A DNA stretch of 64,000 bases from Natronolimnobius sp. AArcel1 (GCF_011043775.1 NZ_JAAKXY010000005.1:310001-374000); one strand, 5' to 3'. Shown: positions 9,928 to 18,960, counted from the stretch's first letter. Program-made: numbers and translations. The notes: generated by a model from the sequence alone, not told the origin.

Positions 9928-11340
9928 TTACGTTGCTGGTGAGTCTCGAGTTCCTGTCTCGTCGTGTTCGTTTGCAATCGCGAGTTCGAGGACGAAACTC
10001 GAGGAGGAGACGATGTCGCCGATGCCGACCGTTCCCGCGGGGTCCTTGACGACGCGATTGGGGCACGCGGCGACCCTCGGGGTGGAGAGGACCCCGTTCT
10101 CGGCTGTTTCGTCGAGGTGATCTGCGAGAAGCGAAATCGCCTCACGTCCCTTCGCGGAGGGCTCGTACTCTAGGCCGGTTTCGAGGTCTTCAGGCGACGT
10201 GATGTTACCCAGTGCTGCTTTCGTCGCCGCGTTGACCGCCGAAAACTCGAGACCGCGTGCGACCGCATCCGGGTGGGGATACGACTCCATCACGGCGAGG
10301 TGGTACTCCATCGCGTGTAACTGAATGCATCCGATGCCGAGTTCGTCTCGGATCGCCTCGAGCATGCGATAGTGCGTGAGGATTTCCGCTGGTTCGAACG
10401 GCGTCGCTTCTGTAGGGGGTGTCTCGACGGCCTTGAGGTCGGCGTCGTCGTGTAAGAGGGTCAGTTCGTGTGTATCCGCGCCAACGACGTCAGCTTCCGG
10501 GAGAATCCACTCGTACATACTCTCTCGGAGGGCTTCGTCGTGGGTTACGGCGTACTCGATGTGGACCTGCAGGCCGTCCTCGCTCCCGGACCGAAGCCGA
10601 CGGATGACATCTCGCGCGTGGCGATGGGCCTGCTCGTAGCCCTCCTCGACGTGGTCGGGCGTGAGGTTGTGATAGCCGGCGAGCAGTGCCCCCTCTACGA
10701 CGGCACCGACCTGATCGACGTTGTCATCGAGGTCGCCGGCGACGAGGTCGAACTCCGGGGGGCGGGAAGCCGCGATGAATCGCGTGTCCTCGGTCGCACG
10801 GACGCCGAACAACTCGTCGTCGACACGAAATTCGAACACCCAATTGATCTTTGTCCGGTCCGTGTTGATCGCCTCACGCAGTGGGATGAACGCCACCTCA
10901 CCGTCCTCGACCTTCGGATACTCCACTCCGTCGGGGTGGTCGAACATCGAGAGCTGGCGATCCGAGAGCAGGTACGTATACGTAACCGGCGACGCACCGA
11001 GCGCGGAGACGAGATTGGTCATGATCCCCGTCTGGCCCCCCATCTGCTGACTGTCGGGCTCGAACTCCGCCTCGAGCGTGGCCGAAAACTCATCGGTCAT
11101 CGCGACTTCGTCGCCCCGTCCTGCCGCCATCGTGTGCGTGATCGCTGTTGCGAGGTCCCGTTTCGACGCGAGCGGACTCGGCGGCTGGCGCTCGCCCGGA
11201 TCGGACGGTCGGTCAAGGTAGGATTCGACGTCCTCGTCGACCCGAACAATTGCGTCGACGTTGGCGTTGTACGCAACGAACACCGGTAGCCCCTCCAGCG
11301 CTCGGATATCTGCCTCTAACTGGGTGTTCTCGTCCACCAT
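9928..11340 (-). CDS. ADP-dependent glucokinase/phosphofructokinase family protein
   Basis: This 470-residue protein of the ADP-specific sugar kinase family (ribokinase fold) has an N-terminal VAYNANVDAIV sugar-binding start, QMGGQTGIMTN, and a C-terminal TVGIGDIVSSSSF with the catalytic aspartate of the GxGD motif near residue 440. Family members phosphorylate glucose or fructose 6-phosphate with ADP as donor. Which substrate is used cannot be read here. It lies 64 nt downstream of fructose-1,6-bisphosphatase on the same strand, so enzymes of opposite direction may share a transcript. An alternative is a divergent kinase for another sugar. Confidence 0.82.
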   Translation of the reverse strand: MVDENTQLEADIRALEGLPVFVAYNANVDAIVRVDEDVESYLDRPSDPGERQPPSPLASKRDLATAITHTMAAGRGDEVAMTDEFSATLEAEFEPDSQQMGGQTGIMTNLVSALGASPVTYTYLLSDRQLSMFDHPDGVEYPKVEDGEVAFIPLREAINTDRTKINWVFEFRVDDELFGVRATEDTRFIAASRPPEFDLVAGDLDDNVDQVGAVVEGALLAGYHNLTPDHVEEGYEQAHRHARDVIRRLRSGSEDGLQVHIEYAVTHDEALRESMYEWILPEADVVGADTHELTLLHDDADLKAVETPPTEATPFEPAEILTHYRMLEAIRDELGIGCIQLHAMEYHLAVMESYPHPDAVARGLEFSAVNAATKAALGNITSPEDLETGLEYEPSAKGREAISLLADHLDETAENGVLSTPRVAACPNRVVKDPAGTVGIGDIVSSSSFVLELAIANEHDETGTRDSPAT

Positions 11341-11404
11341 GGTAGGGGTGCTCCCAGCCCCAGTGAGTTAATGGTATGCGTGTCTCGGCGATACTATCCC
11401 GCAG

Positions 11405-12283
11405 CTACCCCGAGTCAGCCGCGAGCGTGCCCTCGAGGCGGTCGATCAGTTCGGTGCTACCGACGTGAAGTGGCACTCTATCGTGCAGGTCAGTCGGTTC
11501 AACCTCGAGGAGGGAGGTGCTCCCATCGGAGGACCGCCCACCAGCCGTCTCGATGATGTATCCAATCGGGTTCCCTTCGAACTGGAGTCGAAGCTTGCCT
11601 TCGGGACTGTCCTCGAGAGCGGGGTAGGCGAAAATGCCGCCGTGTGTGAGAACCTGATTGATGTCGTTGATCATCGCGCCGCTGTAGTGTAACTCGAGTC
11701 CGAGCGCTTCGTCCATCTCGATTGTGCGGACGAACTCGCGGAAGTCGTCGGTCCAGGTCGGGACTCGGCCGCCGAATCCGTAGACGGCGGGGTCGTCTGG
11801 AATCGTGACGTCGTCGCGGACAACGGTTCGTTCGCCACCGGCGAGTTCGTACTCCGTGACGGTCCCGTCTCGAGCGACCATCATCGTGGTGATCGGTCCG
11901 TAGAGCACGTATCCCGCCGCGACAAGGGCCGTTCCCGGCGCAGGGAGTGGCGCGTCGTAGATGCCGAATACCGTTCCCATCGTGTTGTTCGAGGGCAGGT
12001 TCGACGTCCCGTCGACGGGATCAGCGGCGACGGCGAGAGTGCCGCCACCGCAGTCGACGATTTCGGCTCGCTCCTCACTGGCGTACTGTGCGACGCCGTC
12101 GACTGATGATAGCCGATCGGCGAGCAATTCGTCCGCGAAGAGGTCCGCCTTGAACTGCGTTTCGCCGCTTGGGTTCTCGTCGTCGGTCGTCACCCGTCTG
12201 CCAACCAGCCCCTGATGAATTTCACTCGCTGTCCGAGCGATCGTCGCGACGACAGTTTCGATGGGGGAATTCGTGTCGATCAT
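11405..12283 (-). CDS. fbp: Class I fructose-1,6-bisphosphatase
   Basis: The start is taken at MIDTNSPIETVVATIA; the longer in-frame start at 12349 would overlap the aldolase remnant. The 292-residue protein has the metal and phosphate motifs of the FBPase/inositol monophosphatase superfamily: YASEERAEI, and AVAADPVDGTSNLPSNNT where DPVDGTSN corresponds to DPIDGSSN. It also has the C-terminal GGRSSDG loop. The length fits class I FBPase. It removes the 1-phosphate in gluconeogenesis. It is preceded by a 40-codon remnant of class I FBP aldolase and followed by the ADP-kinase gene. Confidence 0.92.
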   Translation of the reverse strand: MIDTNSPIETVVATIARTASEIHQGLVGRRVTTDDENPSGETQFKADLFADELLADRLSSVDGVAQYASEERAEIVDCGGGTLAVAADPVDGTSNLPSNNTMGTVFGIYDAPLPAPGTALVAAGYVLYGPITTMMVARDGTVTEYELAGGERTVVRDDVTIPDDPAVYGFGGRVPTWTDDFREFVRTIEMDEALGLELHYSGAMINDINQVLTHGGIFAYPALEDSPEGKLRLQFEGNPIGYIIETAGGRSSDGSTSLLEVEPTDLHDRVPLHVGSTELIDRLEGTLAADSG

Positions 12284-12287
12284 GGGT

Positions 12288-12410
12288 TCACGCCTCGAGA
12301 ACTCCGTCGATGGTCGCTTCCTCGTATACGATCCGCTCGAGGCCGTCATCCATCGCGAGAATCAGTATCCGCCCATCGCGTACGATGGGAGTATCGTCGA
12401 TCAGAATCAT
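12288..12410 (-). pseudogene. Remnant of class I fructose-bisphosphate aldolase (internal deletion)
   Basis: This 40-codon frame ends 4 nt before the fbp start codon. Its first part, PIVRDGRILILAMDDGLE, corresponds to the haloarchaeal class I aldolase N terminus (typically a PIVRDG...ILAMDHGLEHG start). The last part, RIVYEEATIDGVLEA, resembles the C-terminal end of the same family. Nearly all of the barrel, including the Schiff-base lysine, is missing, and the junction falls at a Leu-Glu CTCGAG. This looks like an in-frame internal deletion by recombination at a short repeat. Assignment is from remembered family sequence and was not checked by search. Confidence 0.65.
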
Positions 12411-12504
12411 TCGCCGAGTTCTCCACCGAGGAGCCATATACTGTTTGTGGTGTGTCAGGAACGCAACTCACCGCTGGCCGTTTCACACTCGAGTGACACC
12501 ACCG

Positions 12505-13677
12505 CTAGACGGCACCTGGAACTGACACGAAGAACACGTATGCGAGAATCGTCGACATCGAGGGCCCAACGATCCACATCGTGACGTATCGGATGACGGC
12601 CTCTGGTTTGAAGAGTTCGTCCGCCTCGAGAATCTCCTCGGGTTCGTCCTCGCCGATTGGTACTGGATCGTCGACCGCGTCCTCAGCGGTCAATGCTCCC
12701 ATCACGATCTCAGTGTCTGTCGTCTCTCTCGAGAGTGCTTCGCGGGCAGCGATTGGCCTGGTTGCCCGTCCCCAGCCGAGGCCGACGATGGCGCCGACCG
12801 ACGATAGCACGAGACTGATCGGTATCCCAATGTAAGAGAGTGCCGTCGTAATCGAGGCAGCCGTGAGCATGATGATCAGTGCACCGAGCAGCGGAATGTC
12901 GCTGATATCGCTCCCGACTGATTCCATCGTCCGCCGGGCAATCGTGAACCCGCCCAGGCCGATTGCGACCGTCGCTACGACGATTGCCGGTTCGGCTGCC
13001 AGTGCTCCTCCGCTAACGAGGGGCGCAGCGGCGTTCGGGACGTTGCTCGCACCCGCACTGAACGCCATGTAACACCCGAGGATGACGATAACTATCGTCC
13101 CAGCGATCTCTCTCCAGGTCGTGTTGGGTCCGAAAGCGGGCGTCAGAAACTGACCCGAATCGTCGAGAACAAGAAGCGGCCTCTCTGAGTTCTCGAGTTG
13201 GACGCGGCGACTGAGCCCCGCGTAGATGTACCGGCCGATGATCGCACCGATCAAGAACGCGAAGATAGGTGTGAAAATCCACCACGAGAGAATCCAGGCG
13301 ATGGTTTCGTAGTTGAGTGTGTCCGTTGCCAGTCCAAGCCCGGCAATTGCCCCGACGGTCGTCATCGAGGTTGGCACTGGGACGCCAAAGACGTTGGCGA
13401 CGAGGATTCCGAGTCCGATGAAAAAGAGGACGGCGACACCGGCTGTGAGCGAGATTTCAATTGTAATAATCCCGTCGCTCAACGTCTCCATCACGTTCCG
13501 ACCGACGGTCCAGCCGCCCAGAAAGACGAATCCCGTCATGATGGTTGCTGCCGTTGCCTTCCCGATCAACCCCGCGCCCACAGCAGGCCCCCAGGCGATT
13601 CCGGTCGAGGAGCCGCCGATGTTGAATCCGACGAACACCGAGACAGTGATCCCGATCAGCAGGATGGACTCGACCAT
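12505..13677 (-). CDS. PiT-family inorganic phosphate transporter
   Basis: This 390-residue membrane protein has the two PiT signature repeats: FVGFNIGGSSTGIAWGPAVGAG near the N terminus and FSAGASNVPNAAAPLVSGG in the second half. About ten hydrophobic helices are split by a hydrophilic loop. PiT proteins import metal-phosphate complexes with a cation. The C-terminal region contains an acidic loop (VDDPVPIGEDEPEEILEADE) before the last helix. It lies upstream of the fbp group on the same strand but is separated by 94 nt from the aldolase remnant. Confidence 0.92.
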   Translation of the reverse strand: MVESILLIGITVSVFVGFNIGGSSTGIAWGPAVGAGLIGKATAATIMTGFVFLGGWTVGRNVMETLSDGIITIEISLTAGVAVLFFIGLGILVANVFGVPVPTSMTTVGAIAGLGLATDTLNYETIAWILSWWIFTPIFAFLIGAIIGRYIYAGLSRRVQLENSERPLLVLDDSGQFLTPAFGPNTTWREIAGTIVIVILGCYMAFSAGASNVPNAAAPLVSGGALAAEPAIVVATVAIGLGGFTIARRTMESVGSDISDIPLLGALIIMLTAASITTALSYIGIPISLVLSSVGAIVGLGWGRATRPIAAREALSRETTDTEIVMGALTAEDAVDDPVPIGEDEPEEILEADELFKPEAVIRYVTMWIVGPSMSTILAYVFFVSVPGAV

Positions 13678-13896
13678 CGGTAGAGACTGGCGAGACGAAC
13701 GCTCAAATAGGTATTCTAGCGTTTGATGAACGGAGCGACTCGAGTCGGGCTACGGGTGAAAGCTTTACCACGAGTCTCGGTGGAGGTCGCACCCGGGACT
13801 GCACCAGATTCGTATGAATACAACGCGAGTAGCGATTCAGTTGACTGCGACACAGTATCGGCGTCGACCACCGTCTGTCGGGGGCGAGACGAGCCG

Positions 13897-14859
13897 ATGA
13901 AGGCCGTCGTCCTCGCCGGTGGGTACGCCACGCGGCTGTGGCCGATCACGAGACACCGACCAAAGATGTTCCTCCCGCTCGGGGAGACGACCGTCATCGA
14001 GCGCATCTACGACGAACTCGAGGCGGACAATCGAATCGAGGACGTCTACGTCAGTACGAACGAGCGGTTCGCTCCTGAGTTCGAGGCACACCTGGCCGAA
14101 AGCGGCTACGAGAAGCCACGGCTCTCGGTCGAGAAGACCCATGCTGAAGCGGAAAAACTCGGCGTCGTTGGCGCGCTCGCCCAGCTGGTCGACCGCGAAG
14201 GGATCGACGACGACCTGCTGGTAATCGCCGGCGACAACATCTTCGAGTTTGCAATCGCGGATGTTCTCGAGTACTACGACCGAAAAGACGCACCGGTGAT
14301 CGCCGCCGCGGATGTTGGCTCGCGGGCGCTGGCGACTGCGTACGGGGTTGTCGACCTCGAGGGCGACCGCGTGGTCGACTTTCAGGAAAAACCCGACGAC
14401 CCACCCGGAACGCGCGTTTCGGTCGGCTGTTACGTGTTTCCGCGAGATACGCTCGAGTTACTGCCGACGTATCTCGAGGCGGGAAACGATCCCGATGAAC
14501 CGGGCTGGTTCGTCCAGTGGCTCCAGTCACGGGAGCCGACGTATGCGTACGTATTCGATGGACCCTGGTTCGACATCGGCACGCGCGAGCGCTATCTCGA
14601 CGCCGTCGCCTGGGCCCTCAAGGGCGACTCACACGTGGCCGACTCGGCACTGCTCGAGAACGCGTCGGTCGGACCGAACGTCCACGTCATGGCGGACGCA
14701 ACGCTTGTCGAGACCGATATCGAACGGGCGGTTGTCTTCCCGGACGTCACACTACGGGGGATGACGGTCGACCGGTCGATTATCGACGAGGGTGCACAGC
14801 TCGAGGGGGTCGACCTGCACGACGCGATGATCGGGGCGTACACGCAGATTCCGGACTGA
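13897..14859 (+). CDS. NDP-sugar synthase (sugar-1-phosphate nucleotidyltransferase)
   Basis: The start is set at MKAVVLAGGYATRLWPITRHRPKM, the canonical nucleotidyltransferase N terminus; the in-frame extension to 13723 is not protein-like. Residues 1-230 form the catalytic domain, with LAGGYATRLWP and IAGDNIF. The C-terminal part has hexapeptide repeats of a left-handed beta helix. The enzyme makes UDP-, ADP- or dTDP-glucose-type donors from sugar 1-phosphate. It lies 1.2 kb from a TreT-like trehalose synthase, for which it could supply the donor; that link is inference. The nucleotide specificity is not known. Confidence 0.9.
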   Translation: MKAVVLAGGYATRLWPITRHRPKMFLPLGETTVIERIYDELEADNRIEDVYVSTNERFAPEFEAHLAESGYEKPRLSVEKTHAEAEKLGVVGALAQLVDREGIDDDLLVIAGDNIFEFAIADVLEYYDRKDAPVIAAADVGSRALATAYGVVDLEGDRVVDFQEKPDDPPGTRVSVGCYVFPRDTLELLPTYLEAGNDPDEPGWFVQWLQSREPTYAYVFDGPWFDIGTRERYLDAVAWALKGDSHVADSALLENASVGPNVHVMADATLVETDIERAVVFPDVTLRGMTVDRSIIDEGAQLEGVDLHDAMIGAYTQIPD

Positions 14860-14884
14860 CCGCACCGGAATTTCGTGATCGCCG

Positions 14885-15787
14885 TCACGGTGACTCGGCG
14901 CTCACCGGGACACAGAACACGGGCACATCGGCTTCTCGAACGACATTTTCGGTGACGCTTCCGAGAAACCATTGCCCGATTCCGGTACGTCCGTGTGTCC
15001 CCATGACGATCAGATCGACGTCGCGCTCGCTCGCAGACGTCAGGATTACGTCCGCCGCCGGGCCGGTTGCGATTCCACCGGAACTACTGACATCGGCATC
15101 CCTAGCCTGCTCTCGAATGTGCTCAATCGCGTCCTCGCCGCGTTGCTCGAGTGCGCCGAGCAATTCCTCCGGTGCTTTCGCTTGGGAAATGCGGCCCGTT
15201 TCGATGGCGTACACCGTGTGGATCATGGCCTCGAGCCGGCTCGCAAGCGTGATCCCCCAGTCGGTTGCGACGGCAGCTCCGTCACTGCCGTCCGTCGGGA
15301 GCAGAAACTCGTTGAAGACGATATCGTCGATGTTGCTTGCGTCTGTGCTCGGCGGAACGGCAAGGACAGGCGTCCGAGCCGTCCGGAGAACGTTTTCGGT
15401 GACACTTCCAAGCAGGACTCTGTCGAGTCCATCCCGGCCTTTCGTCCCCATGGCGATGACGTCAATTTCGCGCCGCGTGGCGTACGCTCTAATCGACTGA
15501 AACGGTGTCCCGCGCGTGACGGTGGTCGTCACCTCGAGCGCATCGTCGTGAGCCCGTGCCATGTCCGCGACGGCCTCCACAGCGTCTTCAGCCTCGTCCT
15601 CGAGCGATGCATAGATCGAGTCCGTCGTATCCATGATGCTCTCTAAATCACTGCGAACGGCGACGACCGAAAGGACGTGTATGTCCGCGCCGGTCCATGA
15701 TGCGAGCGCAATTGCACGTTTTGCACCCGCAAGGGCGCCCTCGCTTCCGTCTGTCGGTATTAGTATCGAGTTGATAGGCCTGCTCAT
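14885..15787 (-). CDS. Tandem universal stress protein (two UspA domains)
   Basis: This 300-residue protein has two UspA domains, and both ATP loops are intact: GTKGRDGLDRVLLGSVTENV in the first and GTHGRTGIGQWFLGSVTENV in the second. The two domains resemble each other (both end LGSVTENV), consistent with an internal duplication. The gene is convergent with the NDP-sugar synthase, with 25 nt between stops. It is the last of the Usp genes in this region. Confidence 0.93.
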   Translation of the reverse strand: MSRPINSILIPTDGSEGALAGAKRAIALASWTGADIHVLSVVAVRSDLESIMDTTDSIYASLEDEAEDAVEAVADMARAHDDALEVTTTVTRGTPFQSIRAYATRREIDVIAMGTKGRDGLDRVLLGSVTENVLRTARTPVLAVPPSTDASNIDDIVFNEFLLPTDGSDGAAVATDWGITLASRLEAMIHTVYAIETGRISQAKAPEELLGALEQRGEDAIEHIREQARDADVSSSGGIATGPAADVILTSASERDVDLIVMGTHGRTGIGQWFLGSVTENVVREADVPVFCVPVSAESP

Positions 15788-16022
15788 GACTGTTGGGTGT
15801 TGCCTTCACCACTGTAGCGGATAATTGTAGGGGGCCAGCACCTCGTGGATCGACGCGACCGACTCATTCTTTCCCGTGACCTCTAGTAGCCACTGCACGT
15901 CACTGCACACCTAATCGCCAGAGGGTGCGCGGCTCGGAGCGAATACGCGGTTCGGAATGAACGCAGTGACTGAGACCCGCGGTTTCGCATACCCTGCGAA
16001 CGGCGCATTGTGCCGCGAGCAG

Positions 16023-16090
16023 ACGGGCGTTCGTGCCCGTGAGCAGGTCGGCGAGCAGTGTGTCACTCGTTGCAGTTGGTACTATAGTTC
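16023..16090 (+). repeat. Left arm of long inverted repeat around treT-iclR segment
   Basis: The reverse complement of this 68-bp stretch matches 18961-19027 with a perfect 39-bp block (16023-16061 against 18989-19027). The match extends imperfectly over the stop codon of the trehalose synthase gene (GAA CTA TAG). Inside the perfect block is a hairpin, ACGGGC-6 nt-GCCCGT at 16023-16040, which could act as a 3' end or terminator structure. GAGCAG also occurs three times in and next to the arm. The two arms enclose the treT-like and IclR genes. Confidence 0.8.
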
Positions 16091-17320
16091 GTCGGCGATC
16101 ACACCCAGCAACTCGACGAGTTGTCGCGGTAGCAAAAACTGCTCTCGAACGTGTTCATGCGCGTTGTCGCCAAACTTTGCCCGCCGAGCATCGTTCTTGA
16201 GAAGGGTAGAAACCCGCTCGCCAGCACCACTTGCGTCGTCAGCATCGACGAGATAACCGGTTTCTCCATCGACGATTTGCAGTGGGATACCGCCGACGTT
16301 CGAGCCCACGACTGGTGTCCGCTTCCAGAGTGCTTCCGAAACGACTAGCCCGAAGCCCTCACGCAGCGACTTTTGGATGACGACGTCCGACTCGCGCTGC
16401 AAGACGTTCACGCCACTGTCTGGTAAATCGGTCAGAACGTGGACGTTCGGATCGGCGGCCGCCGCCTCAGCGACCTGTTCGTACAACTCTAGTCCCTCCG
16501 GATCGTCGCCGGCCATCCCGCCGACCAGCGCCAACTGCAGGTTGGGTACGTCCTCACTGGCCCGACGATACGCCTCGAGCGTGCCGAACTGGTCTTTCCA
16601 CGGGTCGAATCGAGAGATTTGCGTGACGAGCGGGTCCTCGAACGAGAGGGGATCCAATCGATTGCGCTCGGTCGCCACCGTCTCTGCGTCGAGTGTCTGA
16701 TTTTTCTCCGTGACTGGGTCAATCGACGGATAGATGATGCTCGTTTCCGGAACCGCAGTGTCGCCGACGTAGGCAGATCGGCTAAAAATTGCGTGGTCAA
16801 CCTGCGCCGTGTATTCGGAGATGAACGTCAGGTACTCATCGGTTGGATCGGTGAGATCGATGTGACAGCGCCAGACGATCACGGCCTCTGGCATCGTCGC
16901 CTCGAGGTGATCGAGTAGCCCCAACGGCTGTGGATCGTGGATCACCACGAGATCGTACGTGGCTTCGCCCTCGAGTTCAATCGCATTTTCCTCATTGACG
17001 GCCCGGTAGGTCGCTTTCATTTCCTCTGTCAGCGGGGGGCCGCTGCCTTGCAATGCGTTGTGCATTGCTTTTGTCACCTCGAAAAACTCGTCGGTAGCGT
17101 CCATGACAAACCAGTCGGTGTCGATCCCAAGATCGTTGCACAGTGGCACAATCGACCGGAGGAGTTCGGCCACTCCGCCACCAGTCGCAGTCGAGTTAAT
17201 GTGTAGGACACGGCTGTCGGTCAACGCCTCAGCCAGCGATCGCAATCGCTCGAGACGATCCGATCCCGTCACATCGATGTATGCGTTGATCGTTCGATCC
17301 GGGTGTAATGGCGCGTGCAT
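16082..17320 (-). CDS. GT4 glycosyltransferase, trehalose synthase TreT-like
   Basis: The start is set at MHAPLHPDRTINAYID; the longer start at 17443 adds 41 residues of unlikely composition. The 412-residue protein has the TreT-type N terminus, VLHINSTATGGGVAELLRS. The C-terminal GT4 domain has SRFDPWKD, VIQKSLREGFGLVVSEALWK and the donor-site ExxxxxxxE glutamates. TreT makes trehalose from NDP-glucose and glucose, a compatible solute and carbon store. The NDP-sugar synthase lies 1.2 kb away, and an IclR regulator is divergent. The last two codons and stop are duplicated downstream of the IclR gene in an inverted repeat. Confidence 0.85.
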   Translation of the reverse strand: MHAPLHPDRTINAYIDVTGSDRLERLRSLAEALTDSRVLHINSTATGGGVAELLRSIVPLCNDLGIDTDWFVMDATDEFFEVTKAMHNALQGSGPPLTEEMKATYRAVNEENAIELEGEATYDLVVIHDPQPLGLLDHLEATMPEAVIVWRCHIDLTDPTDEYLTFISEYTAQVDHAIFSRSAYVGDTAVPETSIIYPSIDPVTEKNQTLDAETVATERNRLDPLSFEDPLVTQISRFDPWKDQFGTLEAYRRASEDVPNLQLALVGGMAGDDPEGLELYEQVAEAAAADPNVHVLTDLPDSGVNVLQRESDVVIQKSLREGFGLVVSEALWKRTPVVGSNVGGIPLQIVDGETGYLVDADDASGAGERVSTLLKNDARRAKFGDNAHEHVREQFLLPRQLVELLGVIADEL

Positions 17321-17632
17321 CGTCCTGTCCGTCCTACAACGACCGGTAGTATCAGTTGTGGGGGGACCACGAACCAATGTGTCAGTTCGACCGCGAGAGC
17401 AAGACGGTGACTCGAGAGAGCAGATCGTGTCATGAATCGCCACCCTATCTCACCTGCGGTACGGTGCGCCTCGCCGTGGGGCGTAATTTGATCACACAAT
17501 AAATTGACATATGTGTGGGATAAAAATAATATAAAGATATCCAATTCAGGTTCCTACCTAATTTATGACAGGGTGAGGGATGCGTTGTCGACAGTGACAT
17601 TCATAGCCAGAACGGTGTTGTATTGGGTTCAG

Positions 17633-17866
17633 TTAGTCAGTATAGTTGTTGTGAAACGTAGTTGCGCCAACGTCATCATAGGGCTCACTCAGCATTTCAA
17701 ACCCACACTTGTAGGTCCTGTATCTTGGGTCTACAGGCGTTTCATATCGTTGGCCGCTGGTAGACGGATCGCCACCAACGTATTGCCTGTATCGTTCGTC
17801 AATAAGAGAAATCACCAGCTTATTGAGTATACCATCGCAGTGATTTCCTATTTCTATCTTCTCGCT
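17633..17866 (-). pseudogene. Possible fragment of an unidentified protein gene
   Basis: The minus strand is open for 77 codons with a soluble, acidic-to-neutral composition (pieces such as ISLIDERYRQYVGGDP and YRTYKCGFEMLSEPYDDVG). There is no ATG; the only likely start is GTG at 17815, which would give 60 residues. I do not recognise the family. It could be the tail of a gene whose front was lost, or chance. It sits inside the AT-richer stretch. Confidence 0.25.
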
Positions 17867-18100
17867 CTATGCTCCGAACTTACTATCTATCTACACTTAA
17901 TCATAACTGATAGGTGAGTATTATACACACCGATAATTTCCCAAATCGAGGTGATGAAACCACTCCTATTTGTACTGTGCCTGACTACTCACACTGTGGG
18001 TTACTGTATACCTCTGGAAACGAGTAGTATGAGGCGGGACGGTGATCTGAACACCAGAAACCCCACCTCAGCGGTTAAAACGTTCCGTTGTACACCGTCT

Positions 18101-18117
18101 GTTTTCCGTGGCTAAAC
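18101..18117. promoter_or_regulatory. GTTTA-N7-TAAAC-type palindrome in IclR promoter
   Basis: GTTTTCCGTGGCTAAAC is a 17-bp imperfect palindrome directly upstream of a TATA-like CTTAAG (18119-18124) that sits 28 nt before the IclR start codon. Its position over the BRE region fits autoregulation. Six related sites lie near 21.8-22.2 kb and 54.9-55.1 kb. Confidence 0.55.
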
Positions 18118-18148
18118 GCTTAAGTGGGTTTATGCGAAAATAGTATAC

Positions 18149-18943
18149 ATGACATCTGGTCCCACATCTCAAGAGACAAAACGGATCGATGCCGTCCAGA
18201 CGACACTTGACATTGTTGAGGCATTACAGACCCTTCAGGGAGCGGGTGTAACGGAAATCGCGACTCATGTTGGCGTCACGAAAGGAACAGTCCATAACCA
18301 CTTAGCTACACTCCAGGCAAACGACTACGTAATCAAGGACAACGAGGACACGTACCAACTTGGCTTCCGATTTCTTGATACTGCTCACCACGCTCGCAAC
18401 CGGATCGAAATATACGATCTCATTACGCAGGAGTTGGATAAATTGGCTGAGGAAACAGGAGAGATGGTGTTGTTTACCGTCGAGGAACACGGTAAGGGAG
18501 TGTGTCTCTATCGATCATTCGGTAAACATGCTATTGAAACCCCGTTGTACGTCGGCTATCGTTCACACCTTCATCGGACCGCCGTTGGGAAAGCCATCCT
18601 CTCACAACTATCGCCAGAACGCGTTGACGAAATTCTTGACCAACACGGCCTGCCCGGCGTCACAGAACATACGGTTACTGATCGCGCCGAGTTGTTCGAC
18701 GAACTCGAGACGATACGAGAGGAAGGAATTGCGTACAATCGTGAAGAGACGATTCAGGGCCTCATCGGTATTGGTATGCCGATTCTCAATCACGACAAAA
18801 AGATCAACGCTGCTATTAGCGTCATCGGCCCGGTAAGTAGAATCGATGAGCAAACACTCAACGAAAACATTCTCGAGTCAATCAGACAGCGATCGAACGT
18901 CATCGAAGTCAACTCGACGTCTGTATACAATCCAGACCTCTGA
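18149..18943 (+). CDS. IclR-family transcriptional regulator
   Basis: This 264-residue protein begins with a winged helix-turn-helix (about residues 10-70; the recognition region reads VTEIATHVGVTKGTVHNHLATLQ). An IclR effector-binding domain follows (ETGEMVLFTVEEHGKGVCLYRSFG, GYRSHLHRTAVGKAILSQL, EETIQGLIGIGMPI). Haloarchaeal IclR proteins often activate or repress sugar catabolic genes in response to pathway intermediates. A 17-bp palindrome lies just upstream and recurs near catabolic genes in this window, so it is the best candidate regulator of them. The effector is unknown. Confidence 0.93.
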   Translation: MTSGPTSQETKRIDAVQTTLDIVEALQTLQGAGVTEIATHVGVTKGTVHNHLATLQANDYVIKDNEDTYQLGFRFLDTAHHARNRIEIYDLITQELDKLAEETGEMVLFTVEEHGKGVCLYRSFGKHAIETPLYVGYRSHLHRTAVGKAILSQLSPERVDEILDQHGLPGVTEHTVTDRAELFDELETIREEGIAYNREETIQGLIGIGMPILNHDKKINAAISVIGPVSRIDEQTLNENILESIRQRSNVIEVNSTSVYNPDL

Positions 18944-18960
18944 GCGACTCTCTCACAGCT

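Larger units (their letters stand above)
17321..18148 (+). other. AT-richer intergenic region between treT-like gene and IclR gene
   Basis: This region of about 830 bp is visibly richer in A and T than the flanking genes and lacks the usual CTCGAG enrichment from about 17480. It contains the promoters of the two divergent genes. It also holds a protein-like open frame on the minus strand (17633-17866). A plus-strand frame at 17504-17917 has no haloarchaeal character. The composition suggests foreign or decayed DNA. Confidence 0.6.

Noticed and set aside
10468-11289. A 273-codon plus-strand frame opposite the ADP-dependent kinase.
   Set aside because: It is an antisense shadow; the minus strand has the GxGD and sugar-binding motifs.
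17444-18148. A transposase or complete insertion sequence.
   Set aside because: No DDE, HUH or serine recombinase motif could be seen, and no target duplications.
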